Assembly: GCF_003332885.2 (NCBI RefSeq)
Contig: NZ_QOWJ01000008.1
Coordinates: forward strand, 62,001-126,000
DNA length: 64,000 bases
From: Paracnuella aquatica
Lineage (GTDB): Bacteria; Bacteroidota; Bacteroidia; Chitinophagales; Chitinophagaceae
Direction of reading: 5' to 3'
Each line of letters starts with the position of its first letter. The stretch's first letter is position 1. Of this stretch, positions 35,535-44,728 are shown one piece after another. The notes beneath the pieces were generated by a model. That model was not told where the DNA came from and did not search any database. It was given only the letters and a program-made list of their open reading frames with translations. A program made the position numbers and the translations under genes.

Positions 35535-35623
35535 AAGTCAAAAGTCAAAAGTCAAAAGTCAAAACTTGCTTTTAGCGGAACACGGTTTTGCCTTTTGAAT
35601 ATTGTCTTTTTACTTAAAACGTA
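35535..35623. repeat. AAGTCAAAA-family intergenic repeat
   Basis: Four tandem AGTCAAA units at 35535-35564 and the 18-mer CTTTTTACTTAAAACGTA at 35606-35623, which recurs exactly at 41634-41651. It fills the 147-bp gap between nrfA and the porin gene. Confidence 0.55.
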
Positions 35624-35644
35624 AACTATGTTACCTAGTGCATT

Positions 35645-37129
35645 TTACTGCAGCATGGTCACTTTCTTCTGTGCTTCGCGGGCCTTGCCTTCCTGCAGCC
35701 ATTTGGGCACTACCTGCTCCAAAAACTGTGCTTTTACAGCCTTTTCTTTTTCCAGATCCACGCCAATATAAGTTTGCAAAGCGTTTTTATTATTCAGGTC
35801 GGGCATTTTTACCACCTGGTTGTGGCCGAACCCTGCCAGCACTCGGGCCAACGAAATACGGGCTTCCTGTATAATGGCCGATGCCGATGCCAGCACCCGG
35901 CTCGACTCCAGCGGTGCGTGGAAACCGGCACCATGCGATGCAGCGATATAATCCCAGCGGAACTGCGCATGCCGGATCTGTTGCAAAATGGTTTTCATCT
36001 GTGCTTCAGTGGCGCCCAGCTTCCAGGCCTGTTCGGCTTCGAGGTGCGCCATGGCAATATGCTGCTGCACTTTGCGCTGCGTTTCTTTTACCTTTCCCTG
36101 CCGCTCATATACGTCCGATACGAGGTCCGACACTTTTTCGCGGTGGCACACAAAGCAGGAGTTTTCTACGTTGGCCAGCGGCGATCCAATGTGGTGATCC
36201 GTAAATTTCTGGCCGCCTTCGGTTCCGTACGGCATATGGCAATCGGCGCAGGAAACACCGCGTTTGGCGTGCACGCCAAAAGAGTAAATTTCATAATCGG
36301 GGTGCTGAGCTTTCAGCATCGGCGCTTTGCTCAGCGGGTGCACCCAGTCGGAAAAACCTACACTGTCATAATACGCTTCCATGGCTTCCACGGTGTAGCC
36401 ATTTTTCCAGGGAAAAGTAAGGTAATTAGCACCTGGTGCGTCTGGCCTTTTTTTATCAAAATGATATTCCACGTGGCATTGCGCACATACCAGCGACCGC
36501 ATTTCCTGGTGCGATGCCTGGTTAATGTCTTTACCCGCAGCCTTGAACGCCTCCACCAGCGCCGGGCGGGTAATGGTGAGGTTCATCGTTTTTGGGTCGT
36601 GGCAGTCGGCGCAGCCAATGGGGTTGATCACCTGGCTGCCAAAATCGGGGAGTTTTTTGTTGTAAAATTCTTTTACGCCCACTTCGCTCATCAGCCGGGG
36701 CACGTCGGGGCTTTTGCAGGTCCAGCAGGTGCTGGGGATAGCAGTGGTGGAATCCTGCGGTGCACCAATGCGCACCGATGCCAACACATCCCGCACCGCG
36801 TGGTTGTGGCCCCGCGGCTGGTTGTATCCTTTACTAAACGAGTAGCCTGCCCACAGGATGATGGTTTCGGGACTTTCTTCCAGCGCATCTCTAAAGCCGC
36901 TGGTGTTGTACTTGCTGCTAAATGAAGTGTCCTGCGTTTTTTGATACGACTGATACTGGCGGGGATAGTTCATGCCCCAGAGGCTGTCGCGTGGTTCAAT
37001 GCCTTCGATGGACACACGGGCATGGTAGGCAAAGCGGCCTTCCGTTCTCCGGTCCATGATCGAATAAACCAACATAGCCAGTAAAAACACACCGATCAGC
37101 GTTCCTAAAAAAAGTAGCCAGTTCTTCAT
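35645..37129 (-). CDS. nrfA: Cytochrome c552 nitrite reductase (ammonia-forming)
   Basis: A 494-residue penta-haem nitrite reductase that reduces nitrite to ammonium with six electrons in the periplasm. The catalytic haem site is the diagnostic CWTCK at residues 135-139, where Lys replaces the usual His ligand. Four CxxCH sites follow: CADCH (173-177), CAQCH (215-219), CADCH (294-298) and CFVCH (325-329). An N-terminal membrane segment (residues 4-24) may be an uncleaved anchor. The start is 24 bp after nrfH, its electron donor. Length and haem order are normal for NrfA. Confidence 0.96.
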   Translation of the reverse strand: MKNWLLFLGTLIGVFLLAMLVYSIMDRRTEGRFAYHARVSIEGIEPRDSLWGMNYPRQYQSYQKTQDTSFSSKYNTSGFRDALEESPETIILWAGYSFSKGYNQPRGHNHAVRDVLASVRIGAPQDSTTAIPSTCWTCKSPDVPRLMSEVGVKEFYNKKLPDFGSQVINPIGCADCHDPKTMNLTITRPALVEAFKAAGKDINQASHQEMRSLVCAQCHVEYHFDKKRPDAPGANYLTFPWKNGYTVEAMEAYYDSVGFSDWVHPLSKAPMLKAQHPDYEIYSFGVHAKRGVSCADCHMPYGTEGGQKFTDHHIGSPLANVENSCFVCHREKVSDLVSDVYERQGKVKETQRKVQQHIAMAHLEAEQAWKLGATEAQMKTILQQIRHAQFRWDYIAASHGAGFHAPLESSRVLASASAIIQEARISLARVLAGFGHNQVVKMPDLNNKNALQTYIGVDLEKEKAVKAQFLEQVVPKWLQEGKAREAQKKVTMLQ

Positions 37130-37153
37130 TGTGGTGCAATTGTAGTGTGACGC

Positions 37154-37801
37154 TTATTTTTTTTCCTTACTGTTTTTTTCATCCAATGTTTTCTGCAGCC
37201 ATGCAGGCACAATAGTGCGGTCTTCAGGGGTATACAGCCGGATGGGTTCGATGGAAATGCCGGTGGCCGACAAGCTTTTCACTTTTCCGTGCGGCACCTC
37301 GCGGTGGCAATCCCAGCAAAGGCGGTCGGTTCTTTTGGCGTGGTGGTTTTCTACCATGCCCACCAGTTTCGCATCGGTTACCTGGTCTTGGTGGCAGCGA
37401 ATGCAGTTGTTGTGGATCACTTCCACCGATGCGCTTTTTGCCTGGATCACCTGTGGCTCAGCCCTCAGGGTAAATATCGACGCATGGTACAGCCCGTCTT
37501 TTGCCTTGAAAAAATATTTATTGAAAACGTTGTCGTGTGGCACGTGGCAATCGTTGCAATGTGCTACTTCACGGTGCGAACTATGCGTCCAGGTAAGGTA
37601 CTGGGGCGTCATCAGGTGGCAGTTCACACATGCCTGCGGATCGTCGGAAAGGTAGGAAGCGGCGTTGCTTAGTTTGAGCATGTACAAACCCAAACCTATA
37701 AACGCAGCAACCGCCACGATGGCCACCCGCCGCCAGCGGTGCGGCGGAACGAGGTTGTACTTAAATAAAAACCGTTCAATTCTTCTAAGTCGTCTACCCA
37801 T
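37154..37801 (-). CDS. nrfH: NrfH tetra-haem quinol dehydrogenase subunit
   Basis: A 215-residue member of the NapC/NrfH family that takes electrons from menaquinol and passes them to NrfA. One membrane helix (about residues 24-42, RVAIVAVAAFIGLGLYML) anchors four haem sites: CVNCH, CNDCH, CIRCH and CWDCH. The first haem block CVNCHLMTPQYLTW has the Met that often serves as distal ligand in NrfH. It opens the operon nrfH-nrfA-porin-ccsBA. A perfect 7-bp palindrome about 65 bp upstream could be a regulator site. Confidence 0.94.
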   Translation of the reverse strand: MGRRLRRIERFLFKYNLVPPHRWRRVAIVAVAAFIGLGLYMLKLSNAASYLSDDPQACVNCHLMTPQYLTWTHSSHREVAHCNDCHVPHDNVFNKYFFKAKDGLYHASIFTLRAEPQVIQAKSASVEVIHNNCIRCHQDQVTDAKLVGMVENHHAKRTDRLCWDCHREVPHGKVKSLSATGISIEPIRLYTPEDRTIVPAWLQKTLDEKNSKEKK

Positions 37802-37864
37802 GTATTACACCCTTTAAAGAATCTAGGCCCGAGGAATACTAAATATGATGTTAAAGCTAAAGGA

Positions 37865-37879
37865 TTTTGTTTAACAAAA
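37865..37879. promoter_or_regulatory. Candidate CRP/FNR-type site upstream of nrfH
   Basis: TTTTGTTTAACAAAA is a perfect 7+1+7 palindrome of the general form bound by CRP/FNR-family regulators, 64 bp before the nrfH ATG. Its AT content makes chance occurrence possible. The rest of 37880-38140 shows only the promoter of the next plus-strand gene (TAGCTTCG at 38121-38128). Confidence 0.4.
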
Positions 37880-38140
37880 ACCATGCATAAACGTGGAATT
37901 AATACGCAAACCGTTCAGCATTACAACATTAAATCCGACGGGAGCTAAATAGGCAAAGGATTACGAGCCTTTTGGCTGCGCCGAAAAAAAGCGAAAAACG
38001 GAGCGCATTATATTAGGACACCAACCGAAATGCAACAAAAACAACTAACCAACGCTGTTAGACTTCTAAATAAGAATGGAAAGTATTGCCGGTTTAACAA
38101 ACGGCCGATGAATATTTCCCTAGCTTCGCCAGCCCACATT

Positions 38141-38572
38141 ATGACGAACAGTTTTCTCCTCGAGTTTTTGACCGTGGCCGCCCTGGCCAGCTTTGAAATT
38201 TATGCCGCCATACCCGCAGGTTTTGCTTTTGGCCTATCGGCCTGGAGCGTATTTTTTGCCAGCGTAGGCGGCGGCCTCGCAGGCGTGTTTGTTGCCGCAT
38301 TCCTCGGCGACCGCATCCGGCGCCTGTTCCGCAAAAACAAACCCGAAAGCACAAAACCCCAAACCGGCATGATCTACCGCATCTGGCACAAATACGGCAT
38401 CATTGGGCTGGGCTTTTTGGGCACCGTCACCGTTGGCGCCCCGGCCAGCCTCGCTGTGGGTATTGGCTTTAAGGCACCGCTGCGCAAACTTATTACCTGG
38501 TGCTGCATTGGCGTAGTTACCCGCTGCGTTTTGTTTACGCTGGTGGGTTATTATGGCTTTAAATTATTTTAA
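38141..38572 (+). CDS. Small multidrug-export-like membrane protein
   Basis: A 143-residue membrane protein with three to four hydrophobic segments. The pattern SFEIYAAIPAGFAFGLSAWSVFFASVGGGLAGV and YGIIGLGFLGTVTVGAPASLAVGIGFKAP resembles the small multidrug export protein family (Pfam Sm_multidrug_ex), whose real function is poorly known. I chose the ATG at 38141: a promoter-like TAGCTTCG lies just upstream at 38121-38128, inside the longer frame, whose extra N-terminus looks non-coding. It is divergent from nrfH and appears monocistronic. Confidence 0.65.
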   Translation: MTNSFLLEFLTVAALASFEIYAAIPAGFAFGLSAWSVFFASVGGGLAGVFVAAFLGDRIRRLFRKNKPESTKPQTGMIYRIWHKYGIIGLGFLGTVTVGAPASLAVGIGFKAPLRKLITWCCIGVVTRCVLFTLVGYYGFKLF

Positions 38573-38740
38573 TATTTCTAAAACAATACCGGCAGCAAGG
38601 CCAGCGTTTTTTGATGCTGTGTAAACAAGCCGCAGTTGTTGCAGGAGCCAATGTGCAACACCAACTGTTTTGCACAACAAAACAATAACCTCCGGTTAAT
38701 GCCTGCGGGTTTAAGATTCAACCAATTTCGAAACTCCTGA

Positions 38741-39169
38741 ATGAACCAAAATACGCAACCCATCATTGTTGTGGAAGATGATGCGGAAGACCGGGAAATA
38801 TTGAAAGAAGTGCTGGAAAGCCTGAAGTTGCCGTTCCCGGTAAAATACTTCGATGAAGGCAGGGCAGTGCTCGATTACCTCCGCACCACAAAAGACCATC
38901 CATTTATTATTCTCACCGATGTCAACATGTCGGGAATGAACGGCATCAGGCTGCGCGAAGAGATCATGAAAGACGAAGCGCTGAGGGTGAAAAGCATTCC
39001 ATTCGTATTTGTGAGCACCTCCGATGGTAAAGACATGCTGCACAAAATATATGACCTGCAGGTGCAGGGTTATTTTGAAAAACCCAATACGCTCAGCGGC
39101 ATGAAAACACAATTGAGCCTGATCATTCAATACTGGATGGAGTGCAGGCATCCCAACCAGGTCAAATAA
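38741..39169 (+). CDS. Single-domain response regulator
   Basis: A 142-residue CheY-like receiver with no output domain. The acidic pocket is VVEDDAEDRE, the phosphoacceptor Asp lies in ILTDVNMSGMNG (about residue 60), the switch Ser/Thr in VFVSTSD and the conserved Lys in GYFEKP. Such stand-alone receivers in Bacteroidota often pair with histidine kinases encoded elsewhere and act by protein contact. No kinase gene is adjacent. It is monocistronic, with a convergent TonB receptor gene downstream. Confidence 0.9.
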   Translation: MNQNTQPIIVVEDDAEDREILKEVLESLKLPFPVKYFDEGRAVLDYLRTTKDHPFIILTDVNMSGMNGIRLREEIMKDEALRVKSIPFVFVSTSDGKDMLHKIYDLQVQGYFEKPNTLSGMKTQLSLIIQYWMECRHPNQVK

Positions 39170-39223
39170 ATATCAATGGCCGGAAGTTGAATTCCAGCCA
39201 CTGATATTTTAGCGGGTTAAATA

Positions 39224-41464
39224 TTAAAAGAAGTAGGTAAAACTCAGTGATGCAAAGAACGGAGTGCCCGGTGTAAAATGTATTTCCGAAACCGGCGCTG
39301 CTTCGGCCTTCAGCCGGCTTTCCGTATCAAACTGCGTTTCTTTCCATTTAACGTTGGTGAGGTTTTTAATGGTCAGTCCCAACTCGTATTTATTGCGCTG
39401 GTAACCGGCAAAAGCATCCATTACAAAATAGCCTTTAGCCACAACCGAATTATCCTCGGTAGCAGGCCGGTCGCCCATGTAGCGATAACGCAACGATGCA
39501 TTGATGCCGTTGCCCGATTTTACCGTAAGGCCACCAATAGACGTAAGCCGCGGCGCCAATGGCAGGTAGTCCTCGCCTTTGGGCGCACCCACTGCACGGG
39601 CATGCGAATAATTTACATCCACATCGGCATACAGCCAGGCCAAAGGCTGGTAGCGCAGCGAAAAATCAGCGCCGTAACGACGGCTCTTTCCGCTAGGTTC
39701 AACAATGCCTTCGTCGCCCACATACACAAATTCCTGGTCGAGCCACAGGTACCACAGGGCAGCGTTTACCAGGAAATTTTTAGCAGGCTTCAACACGGTA
39801 CCAAAGTCGGAGCCATAAGCCGGCGGCAAAATACGGAGGCCGTTCTGTGGCACCACCACCCGTGTATCATTGGAGTGAAAGCCACGGCCGCTGCTCAGGT
39901 AAAACTGGGTCCGGTCGCTGGGGTTGAAGTACACACTCAGTTTGGGGCTCACTGTTGCAGCCGATGCTGTGCCCCTTACATCGCCTTGCAATTTGCCGAT
40001 GTACTTGTTGTGAAAATAGTCGTAGCGCAAACCGGCGTTGAGCGAAAACAGCGAATTAAGCGTAAGCGTTTCGCTGATGTATGCGGCCCAGTTTTGCTCC
40101 CGCACATCGCCTCTTTTAATGGGATTGGTCACAATATCACGGTCACGGGTACGCGATAACTCAGAATCGTAAGTGGCATCGATGCGCACCGCAGCACCAA
40201 CTTCGGTAGTCAATTCTCGGCTGCCCCAGTAAGCACGTTTGTGGTAGCTGCCATTATATCCAAATAAATCCCGGTCTTCCCGTTGCCTGATCTGGTCGCC
40301 GTTTACCGGGTCTTCTTTAAAAAATGTAAAGTTGGAAAAGAGAGTGAAATGATACCGCGAATAATACAACTGGTTTTTAAAATAAGCGCCGTTGTTGCGG
40401 GTGGTGGTGAGCAATGCATTGGCATTGTAGCGCGATGTTTTGCCGCCTTCCGTATCATCAATCGCACCAAAGTAACCAATGGTGCCGTCGGACACTGCGC
40501 GGTCGGGAATTTGGCCCGAGGCATCCCAGCCGCTTGAAAATGCCGAGGCAGAAAAGCTGAGCGTGTTGTGCCGGTCCAGGGCGCCATGGTATTTACCAAA
40601 CACATTGATGCGATTGAAATCCTGCGGTGCATCAAAATATCCTTTGGTGTACATGTACTCAGATGCCACATAAGCCGAATGGCCTTTGCTCCTTGCCCGC
40701 TCATCGAGCAGGTTGATCATGCCCACGGTGCGCAGCGTGTTGAACATGCCGCCTTCCACTTTTATCGAATTTTGCGGCAGCACATCAAAGGTTTTAAAAT
40801 CTACAAAACCTGATGTGTTGAAATTGCCTTGTTCCGCATAATAAGTGCCTTTTTTAAACCGCACATTGCCGATCAGTTCAGGTATTAAAAAATGCAGGTC
40901 GGCATAGCCCTGGCCGTGTGCATGCGATACCATGTTTACCGGCATACCGTCCACACCAATACTGATGTCGGTACCGTGATCAATGTCAAAACCACGCAGA
41001 AAAATTTGTTCTGCTTTGCCGCCACCCGCATGCTGGCCAATAAAAAGACCCGGCACCATGCGCAACACTTCCTGGCTGTTGTTGATGCCACGCAGCTTGA
41101 TATCTACCCTACTGATGGGCCGGTATTGTTCGCCGGCACCGGTGGTTACCGTTACATTGCTTAATTGAATGGATGTGGGCACCAACACAAAACTGGCGCC
41201 TTCATTTTGTAGCCCGCTTAGCTTTGTCATTATCGGCTCGTGGCCAATAGAACGAATCTGGATGGCAGTGTCCCCAGTAGTTTGCCTAAAGAAAAACCGG
41301 CCGCTTTCGTCTGTAAAAGAAACCTGGTTGGAAGGTTGCAAGGTCACCAGGGCGCCTTCAACCGGCAGGGTGGTTTTGCGGTCGGTAACGATGCCCGAAA
41401 AATGGGCCTCTTGTGCAAATAAACGGGGTGCCCAAAAAAGCAGCAGCAAGTAAAGATTTCGCAT
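39224..41464 (-). CDS. TonB-dependent receptor
   Basis: A 746-residue TonB-dependent receptor starting at the ATG at 41464 (MRNLYLLLLFWAPRLFAQEA), which gives a proper signal peptide; the upstream extension is non-coding. A carboxypeptidase-regulatory-like domain (GIVTDRKTTLPVEGALVTL) precedes the plug, which carries IFLRGFDIDHGTDISIGVDG and the His-rich VSHAHGQGYADLHFL. The barrel ends in FFASLSFTYFF with the terminal aromatic. The His-rich plug segment is shared by a receptor group sometimes linked to metal or metal-complex uptake, but the ligand here is unknown. It stands alone. Confidence 0.88.
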   Translation of the reverse strand: MRNLYLLLLFWAPRLFAQEAHFSGIVTDRKTTLPVEGALVTLQPSNQVSFTDESGRFFFRQTTGDTAIQIRSIGHEPIMTKLSGLQNEGASFVLVPTSIQLSNVTVTTGAGEQYRPISRVDIKLRGINNSQEVLRMVPGLFIGQHAGGGKAEQIFLRGFDIDHGTDISIGVDGMPVNMVSHAHGQGYADLHFLIPELIGNVRFKKGTYYAEQGNFNTSGFVDFKTFDVLPQNSIKVEGGMFNTLRTVGMINLLDERARSKGHSAYVASEYMYTKGYFDAPQDFNRINVFGKYHGALDRHNTLSFSASAFSSGWDASGQIPDRAVSDGTIGYFGAIDDTEGGKTSRYNANALLTTTRNNGAYFKNQLYYSRYHFTLFSNFTFFKEDPVNGDQIRQREDRDLFGYNGSYHKRAYWGSRELTTEVGAAVRIDATYDSELSRTRDRDIVTNPIKRGDVREQNWAAYISETLTLNSLFSLNAGLRYDYFHNKYIGKLQGDVRGTASAATVSPKLSVYFNPSDRTQFYLSSGRGFHSNDTRVVVPQNGLRILPPAYGSDFGTVLKPAKNFLVNAALWYLWLDQEFVYVGDEGIVEPSGKSRRYGADFSLRYQPLAWLYADVDVNYSHARAVGAPKGEDYLPLAPRLTSIGGLTVKSGNGINASLRYRYMGDRPATEDNSVVAKGYFVMDAFAGYQRNKYELGLTIKNLTNVKWKETQFDTESRLKAEAAPVSEIHFTPGTPFFASLSFTYFF

Positions 41465-41557
41465 GAATACAACTTGGAATTGCCGCGAAGTAAAGCATTT
41501 ATGCAAAAAAGGCTGAAACCAGGTGTGGATGCAGGTTTGAACCAATAAGAAAAATGC

Positions 41558-41651
41558 AAAAGGCAAAAGTAAAAATTCAAATAGAGAACACCGTAATCAG
41601 TGCTACCACCAGTTTTTTAATTTTTACTTTTGCCTTTTTACTTAAAACGTA
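41558..41651. repeat. Intergenic inverted repeat of the AAAGTCAAAA/AAAGTAAAAATT family
   Basis: AAAAGGCAAAAGTAAAAATT at 41558-41577 is perfectly inverted at 41619-41638 (20-bp arms). The right side ends in CTTTTTACTTAAAACGTA (41634-41651), identical to 35606-35623. It lies between the TonB receptor promoter side and the 3' end of the araC gene. Confidence 0.6.
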
Positions 41652-41668
41652 TTTACTGCAATTACTAA

Positions 41669-42547
41669 CTAAGCCACTTTGCTTAAGAAATCAGCAGCAT
41701 ATGTTCGGGGGCTTTTGCCAATGGTACTTTTAAATACGCGGTTGAAATTGGTAATGCTATTAAAGCCGCAATCATAGGCAACCGCCGACACGCTTTCATA
41801 TTTTCCGCCCACCAGTCGCTTGCACGCTTCATTGATGCGCACTTCATTTAAAAACGTAACAAAGGTTACCCTTGTGTGTTTTTTAAAATAGCGGCAAAAT
41901 GCAGGCGGCGTCATATACGCAGCAGCGGCCACTTCTTCCAGCGTCAGGTCGCGGTGGTAGTGCTGCATGATATAATTGTAAATATTGGAAATGCGCATGC
42001 CTTCCTGGTCGCTGAAGTCGCGGGGCTCCACGTTGGAGGTAAGCGGGTTGATGTGCTCAATGGAACTAAGCGATTTAAGCAACTGGAAAAACTGCATCAA
42101 TTGGTCCATGCCCGATGCATACTTGATGCTGAGGATGCGGGTGGAAATATCGCTGAACGAATCCTGCGGCACCTGGAAGCCGCTGTAATTGCTCGAAAAA
42201 AACGTGTACACGTTTTTCAACTCGGGCAGCGAAAAAAGCGAAGCCAATTTGCCTTGCGTGTTGAAGAAAATAGTGAGGGTGTGGATGCCCTCGGCAACGC
42301 TCTGCTCGAGGTAAGCGCCATCGCTTTTAAACACATGCGGCATGTTGGCGCCGATCAGGTACACCTGGTTGGGAGCAAAGGCATGCATGTTGTTGCCTAC
42401 TACCAACGTGCCGGCTCCTTTCAGTATCAGCGTCAGTTGAATTTCTTCGTGGCGGTGCAGGTACGGATAGAAATTCGGTTGAATATCTTCCTGAACCAAC
42501 AAGGTTCTGTCCTGCGCAGCAGGAATGGTAAATGGCAATACTTTCAT
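41669..42547 (-). CDS. AraC-family transcriptional regulator
   Basis: A 292-residue regulator starting at the ATG at 42547 (MKVLPFTIPAAQD). The N-terminal half is a cupin-type sensor domain with FYPYLHRHEEIQLTLILKGAGTLVVGN. The C-terminal half has two helix-turn-helix motifs, LTLEEVAAAAYMTPPAFCRYFKKHT and SVSAVAYDCGFNSITNFNRVFKSTIGKSP, the usual AraC signature. The cupin suggests a small-molecule, often sugar, effector. A motif in its own promoter recurs upstream of the susC/M1 and S9 peptidase genes, so it is the leading candidate regulator of the GH127 locus (inference). Confidence 0.92.
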   Translation of the reverse strand: MKVLPFTIPAAQDRTLLVQEDIQPNFYPYLHRHEEIQLTLILKGAGTLVVGNNMHAFAPNQVYLIGANMPHVFKSDGAYLEQSVAEGIHTLTIFFNTQGKLASLFSLPELKNVYTFFSSNYSGFQVPQDSFSDISTRILSIKYASGMDQLMQFFQLLKSLSSIEHINPLTSNVEPRDFSDQEGMRISNIYNYIMQHYHRDLTLEEVAAAAYMTPPAFCRYFKKHTRVTFVTFLNEVRINEACKRLVGGKYESVSAVAYDCGFNSITNFNRVFKSTIGKSPRTYAADFLSKVA

Positions 42548-42630
42548 GGTCGGTGGTTTTCGGTGATCCTGTAAAAACAAGTTTAATTTACAGAAAATTA
42601 ACCCAATGATAATCAACCGCACCCCTTTTG

Positions 42631-42676
42631 GGTTAAAATATGGTAAGTAGTGGCAAAAATGCTGCAAAATTTAACC
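42631..42676. promoter_or_regulatory. Candidate AraC-regulator binding region in its own promoter
   Basis: GGTTAAAATATGG at 42631-42643 is identical to 54637-54649. AAAATGC-type and TTTAACC (42670-42676) elements follow, making an inverted GGTTAAA/TTTAACC pair. The rest of the 367-bp gap to the permease gene at 42915 shows no gene or clear structure. Confidence 0.45.
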
Positions 42677-42914
42677 TGATGCAAACAGTGCAGCGGCCGA
42701 GCGTAGTCGGATAATTTTCCATCTTCCACCCGGGCTCCGCCAACAATTTCCCATTTAGAACAGTGCAACGGATGCCATTTTACCGCAATGCTAACTGATT
42801 AAACTGCCGGTCAATATTTGCTCAAAAAGGATTAATAACCGGCAACAGCCGCAAAATCATGTGGTGTGAAGTTTACCTATCTTCCGCTCTTCGTAGTTTT
42901 TCCCTTTCCTATTT

Positions 42915-44327
42915 ATGACAGATCAAGAATTCAAGCCTTCCCTCAAATTACTGGATGCCACCATGATCGTTGCGGGCTCCATGATCGGTTCCGGAATTTT
43001 TATTGTGAGTGCAGACATTACCCGCAACGTGGGCAGCGCCGGCTGGTTGATGGCCGTGTGGCTCATCACCGGGTTTATGACCGTAACAGCTGCTCTGAGT
43101 TATGGCGAGCTGAGCGCCATGTTTCCCAAAGCTGGTGGCCAATATGTTTACCTAAAAGAAGCGTACAACCCGCTCATTGGTTTCCTCTATGGCTGGAGTT
43201 TTTTTGCCGTAATTCAAACCGCCACCATTGCTGCGGTGGGTGTGGCTTTTGCAAAATTCACCGCTTACCTCCTACCGCAATTCCGCGAAGACCTCGTTGC
43301 TTTCGACCTCGGATTTTTAACGGTTTCGCCGGCGCAATTGCTGTCCATTGCAGTTATCGTTTTGCTCACGTACCTCAATACGCCGGGCATTAAAAACGGC
43401 AAGTTTATACAAACAACATTTACCCTCACCAAACTCCTGAGTTTATTTGGCCTCATCATCTTTGGGTTGCTTTCCATCAACCCCGATGTGTGGGCTGCCA
43501 ACTGGAGTGATCCCTGGACCCTGCAAAAACTGCAGCCCGATGGCACCATCAGCAGCTACACAACTATGGCTGCACTGGGCGCTATTGCGGCCGCAATGGT
43601 GGGTTCTATTTTCAGCAGCGACTCGTGGAACAACGTTACATTCATTGCTGGCGAAATCAAAAACCCCAAGCGCAACATCGGGCTTGCACTTTTCCTCGGT
43701 ACACTCATTGTAACGCTGGTGTACCTCGCCACCAACATCATGTACACCGCGGTGCTGCCATTACAGGAAATTGCGTCGGCCGACAAAGACCGCGTAGCAG
43801 TGGTGGCGTCGAATGTGATCTTTGGAAATGCCGGCACCATCATCATTGCGCTGATGATTATGATCTCGACCTTTGGGTGCAACAACGGGATCATCCTGGC
43901 CGGTGCACGGGTGTATTATACGATGGCACAGGATGGATTATTTTTTAAAAAAGTAGGTACGCTTAATAAAAATGCAGTACCCGAATATGCGCTTTGGCTG
44001 CAATGCGCCTTTGCTGCGGCCTGGTGCCTCAGCGGCCGCTACGGTGATTTGTTGGACATGATCTCATTTGTAGTAGTCGGTTTTTACATGCTCACCATTG
44101 CAGGCATTTTTATCCTGCGCAAAACAAGACCCGATGCACCACGTCCCTACAAAGCATTCGGCTACCCCGTACTGCCAATTATTTACATACTCATGGGACT
44201 CACCTTCTGCACGCTGCTGATCATGTACAAGCCCAAATTTACCTGGCCCGGCTTGATCATCACGTTGCTCGGCATTCCTATTTATTACATGGCAGTTGCG
44301 AATAAGGCGAAGAAGATTGAGCAATAG
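42915..44327 (+). CDS. APC-superfamily amino-acid permease
   Basis: A 470-residue transporter with 12 predicted membrane segments. The first helix carries the substrate/ion motif GSMIGSGIF of the amino acid-polyamine-organocation superfamily. The motif YGELSAMFPKAGGQYVYLKEAY in helix 2-3 is typical of the LAT/basic amino-acid group. It imports or exchanges amino acids across the inner membrane. It lies divergent from araC and near several secreted peptidase genes, so it probably takes up their products (inference). A 12-bp inverted repeat follows the stop. Confidence 0.9.
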   Translation: MTDQEFKPSLKLLDATMIVAGSMIGSGIFIVSADITRNVGSAGWLMAVWLITGFMTVTAALSYGELSAMFPKAGGQYVYLKEAYNPLIGFLYGWSFFAVIQTATIAAVGVAFAKFTAYLLPQFREDLVAFDLGFLTVSPAQLLSIAVIVLLTYLNTPGIKNGKFIQTTFTLTKLLSLFGLIIFGLLSINPDVWAANWSDPWTLQKLQPDGTISSYTTMAALGAIAAAMVGSIFSSDSWNNVTFIAGEIKNPKRNIGLALFLGTLIVTLVYLATNIMYTAVLPLQEIASADKDRVAVVASNVIFGNAGTIIIALMIMISTFGCNNGIILAGARVYYTMAQDGLFFKKVGTLNKNAVPEYALWLQCAFAAAWCLSGRYGDLLDMISFVVVGFYMLTIAGIFILRKTRPDAPRPYKAFGYPVLPIIYILMGLTFCTLLIMYKPKFTWPGLIITLLGIPIYYMAVANKAKKIEQ

Positions 44328-44358
44328 AAAGGAGCGTCAAAATTCAAAAGTCAAAAGT

Positions 44359-44402
44359 CAAAATGGGAAAGCAGTGCGGAATGCATTTGTTTTCCCATTT
44401 TG
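44359..44402. terminator. Probable terminator after the permease gene
   Basis: CAAAATGGGAAA at 44359-44370 is perfectly inverted at 44391-44402, ending in T-rich sequence, 31 bp after the stop. A tandem AGTCAAA repeat lies just before it (44346-44362). Confidence 0.55.
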
Positions 44403-44623
44403 CATTTTAGGGAATCACATATCGCTTTTTTGTCTTAGGACATTTCATAGCAATGCAAGATTGCAAAACAATGATTTACTACATTACTTGGGAGGATTTT
44501 CAAAGGCACTGCAGGGATCATCATTGATCTAATAAACATATAGTCCTAGCCTACATTACTTTTTATTTTTTGCAGGTAGAATAGCCTAATAACAAACGCT
44601 TATAACAAGCGCTCAATCCTGCC

Positions 44624-44652
44624 CTTTTGACTTTTTACTTTTGCCTTTTGAC
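44624..44652. repeat. AAGTCAAAA-family repeat, inverted copy
   Basis: A T-rich stretch holding TTTTGACTTTTTAC and CTTTTGCCTTTTGAC, the complement of the repeats at 35.5 kb and 44.35 kb. With the copy at 44346-44362 it brackets about 260 bp in which I see no gene. Confidence 0.5.
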
Positions 44653-44674
44653 CTAATCACTCCCGAAAAACACA

Positions 44675-44705
44675 AGGGCCCGCTGTAAAAACAGCAGGCC
44701 CGCTT
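44675..44705 (-). terminator. Terminator after the S9 peptidase gene
   Basis: An imperfect GC-rich hairpin, AAGGGCCCGCTGT / ACAGCAGGCCCGCTT around an AAAA loop, 24 bp after the stop of the minus-strand peptidase gene. Confidence 0.65.
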
Positions 44706-44728
44706 TGTTTGTGTATGCCAAGAAATAT

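Noticed and set aside
35535-35564. Tandem AGTCAAA units as a possible CRISPR or VNTR.
   Set aside because: The units are 7-8 bp with no spacers and no cas genes; they belong to the AT-rich intergenic repeat family.
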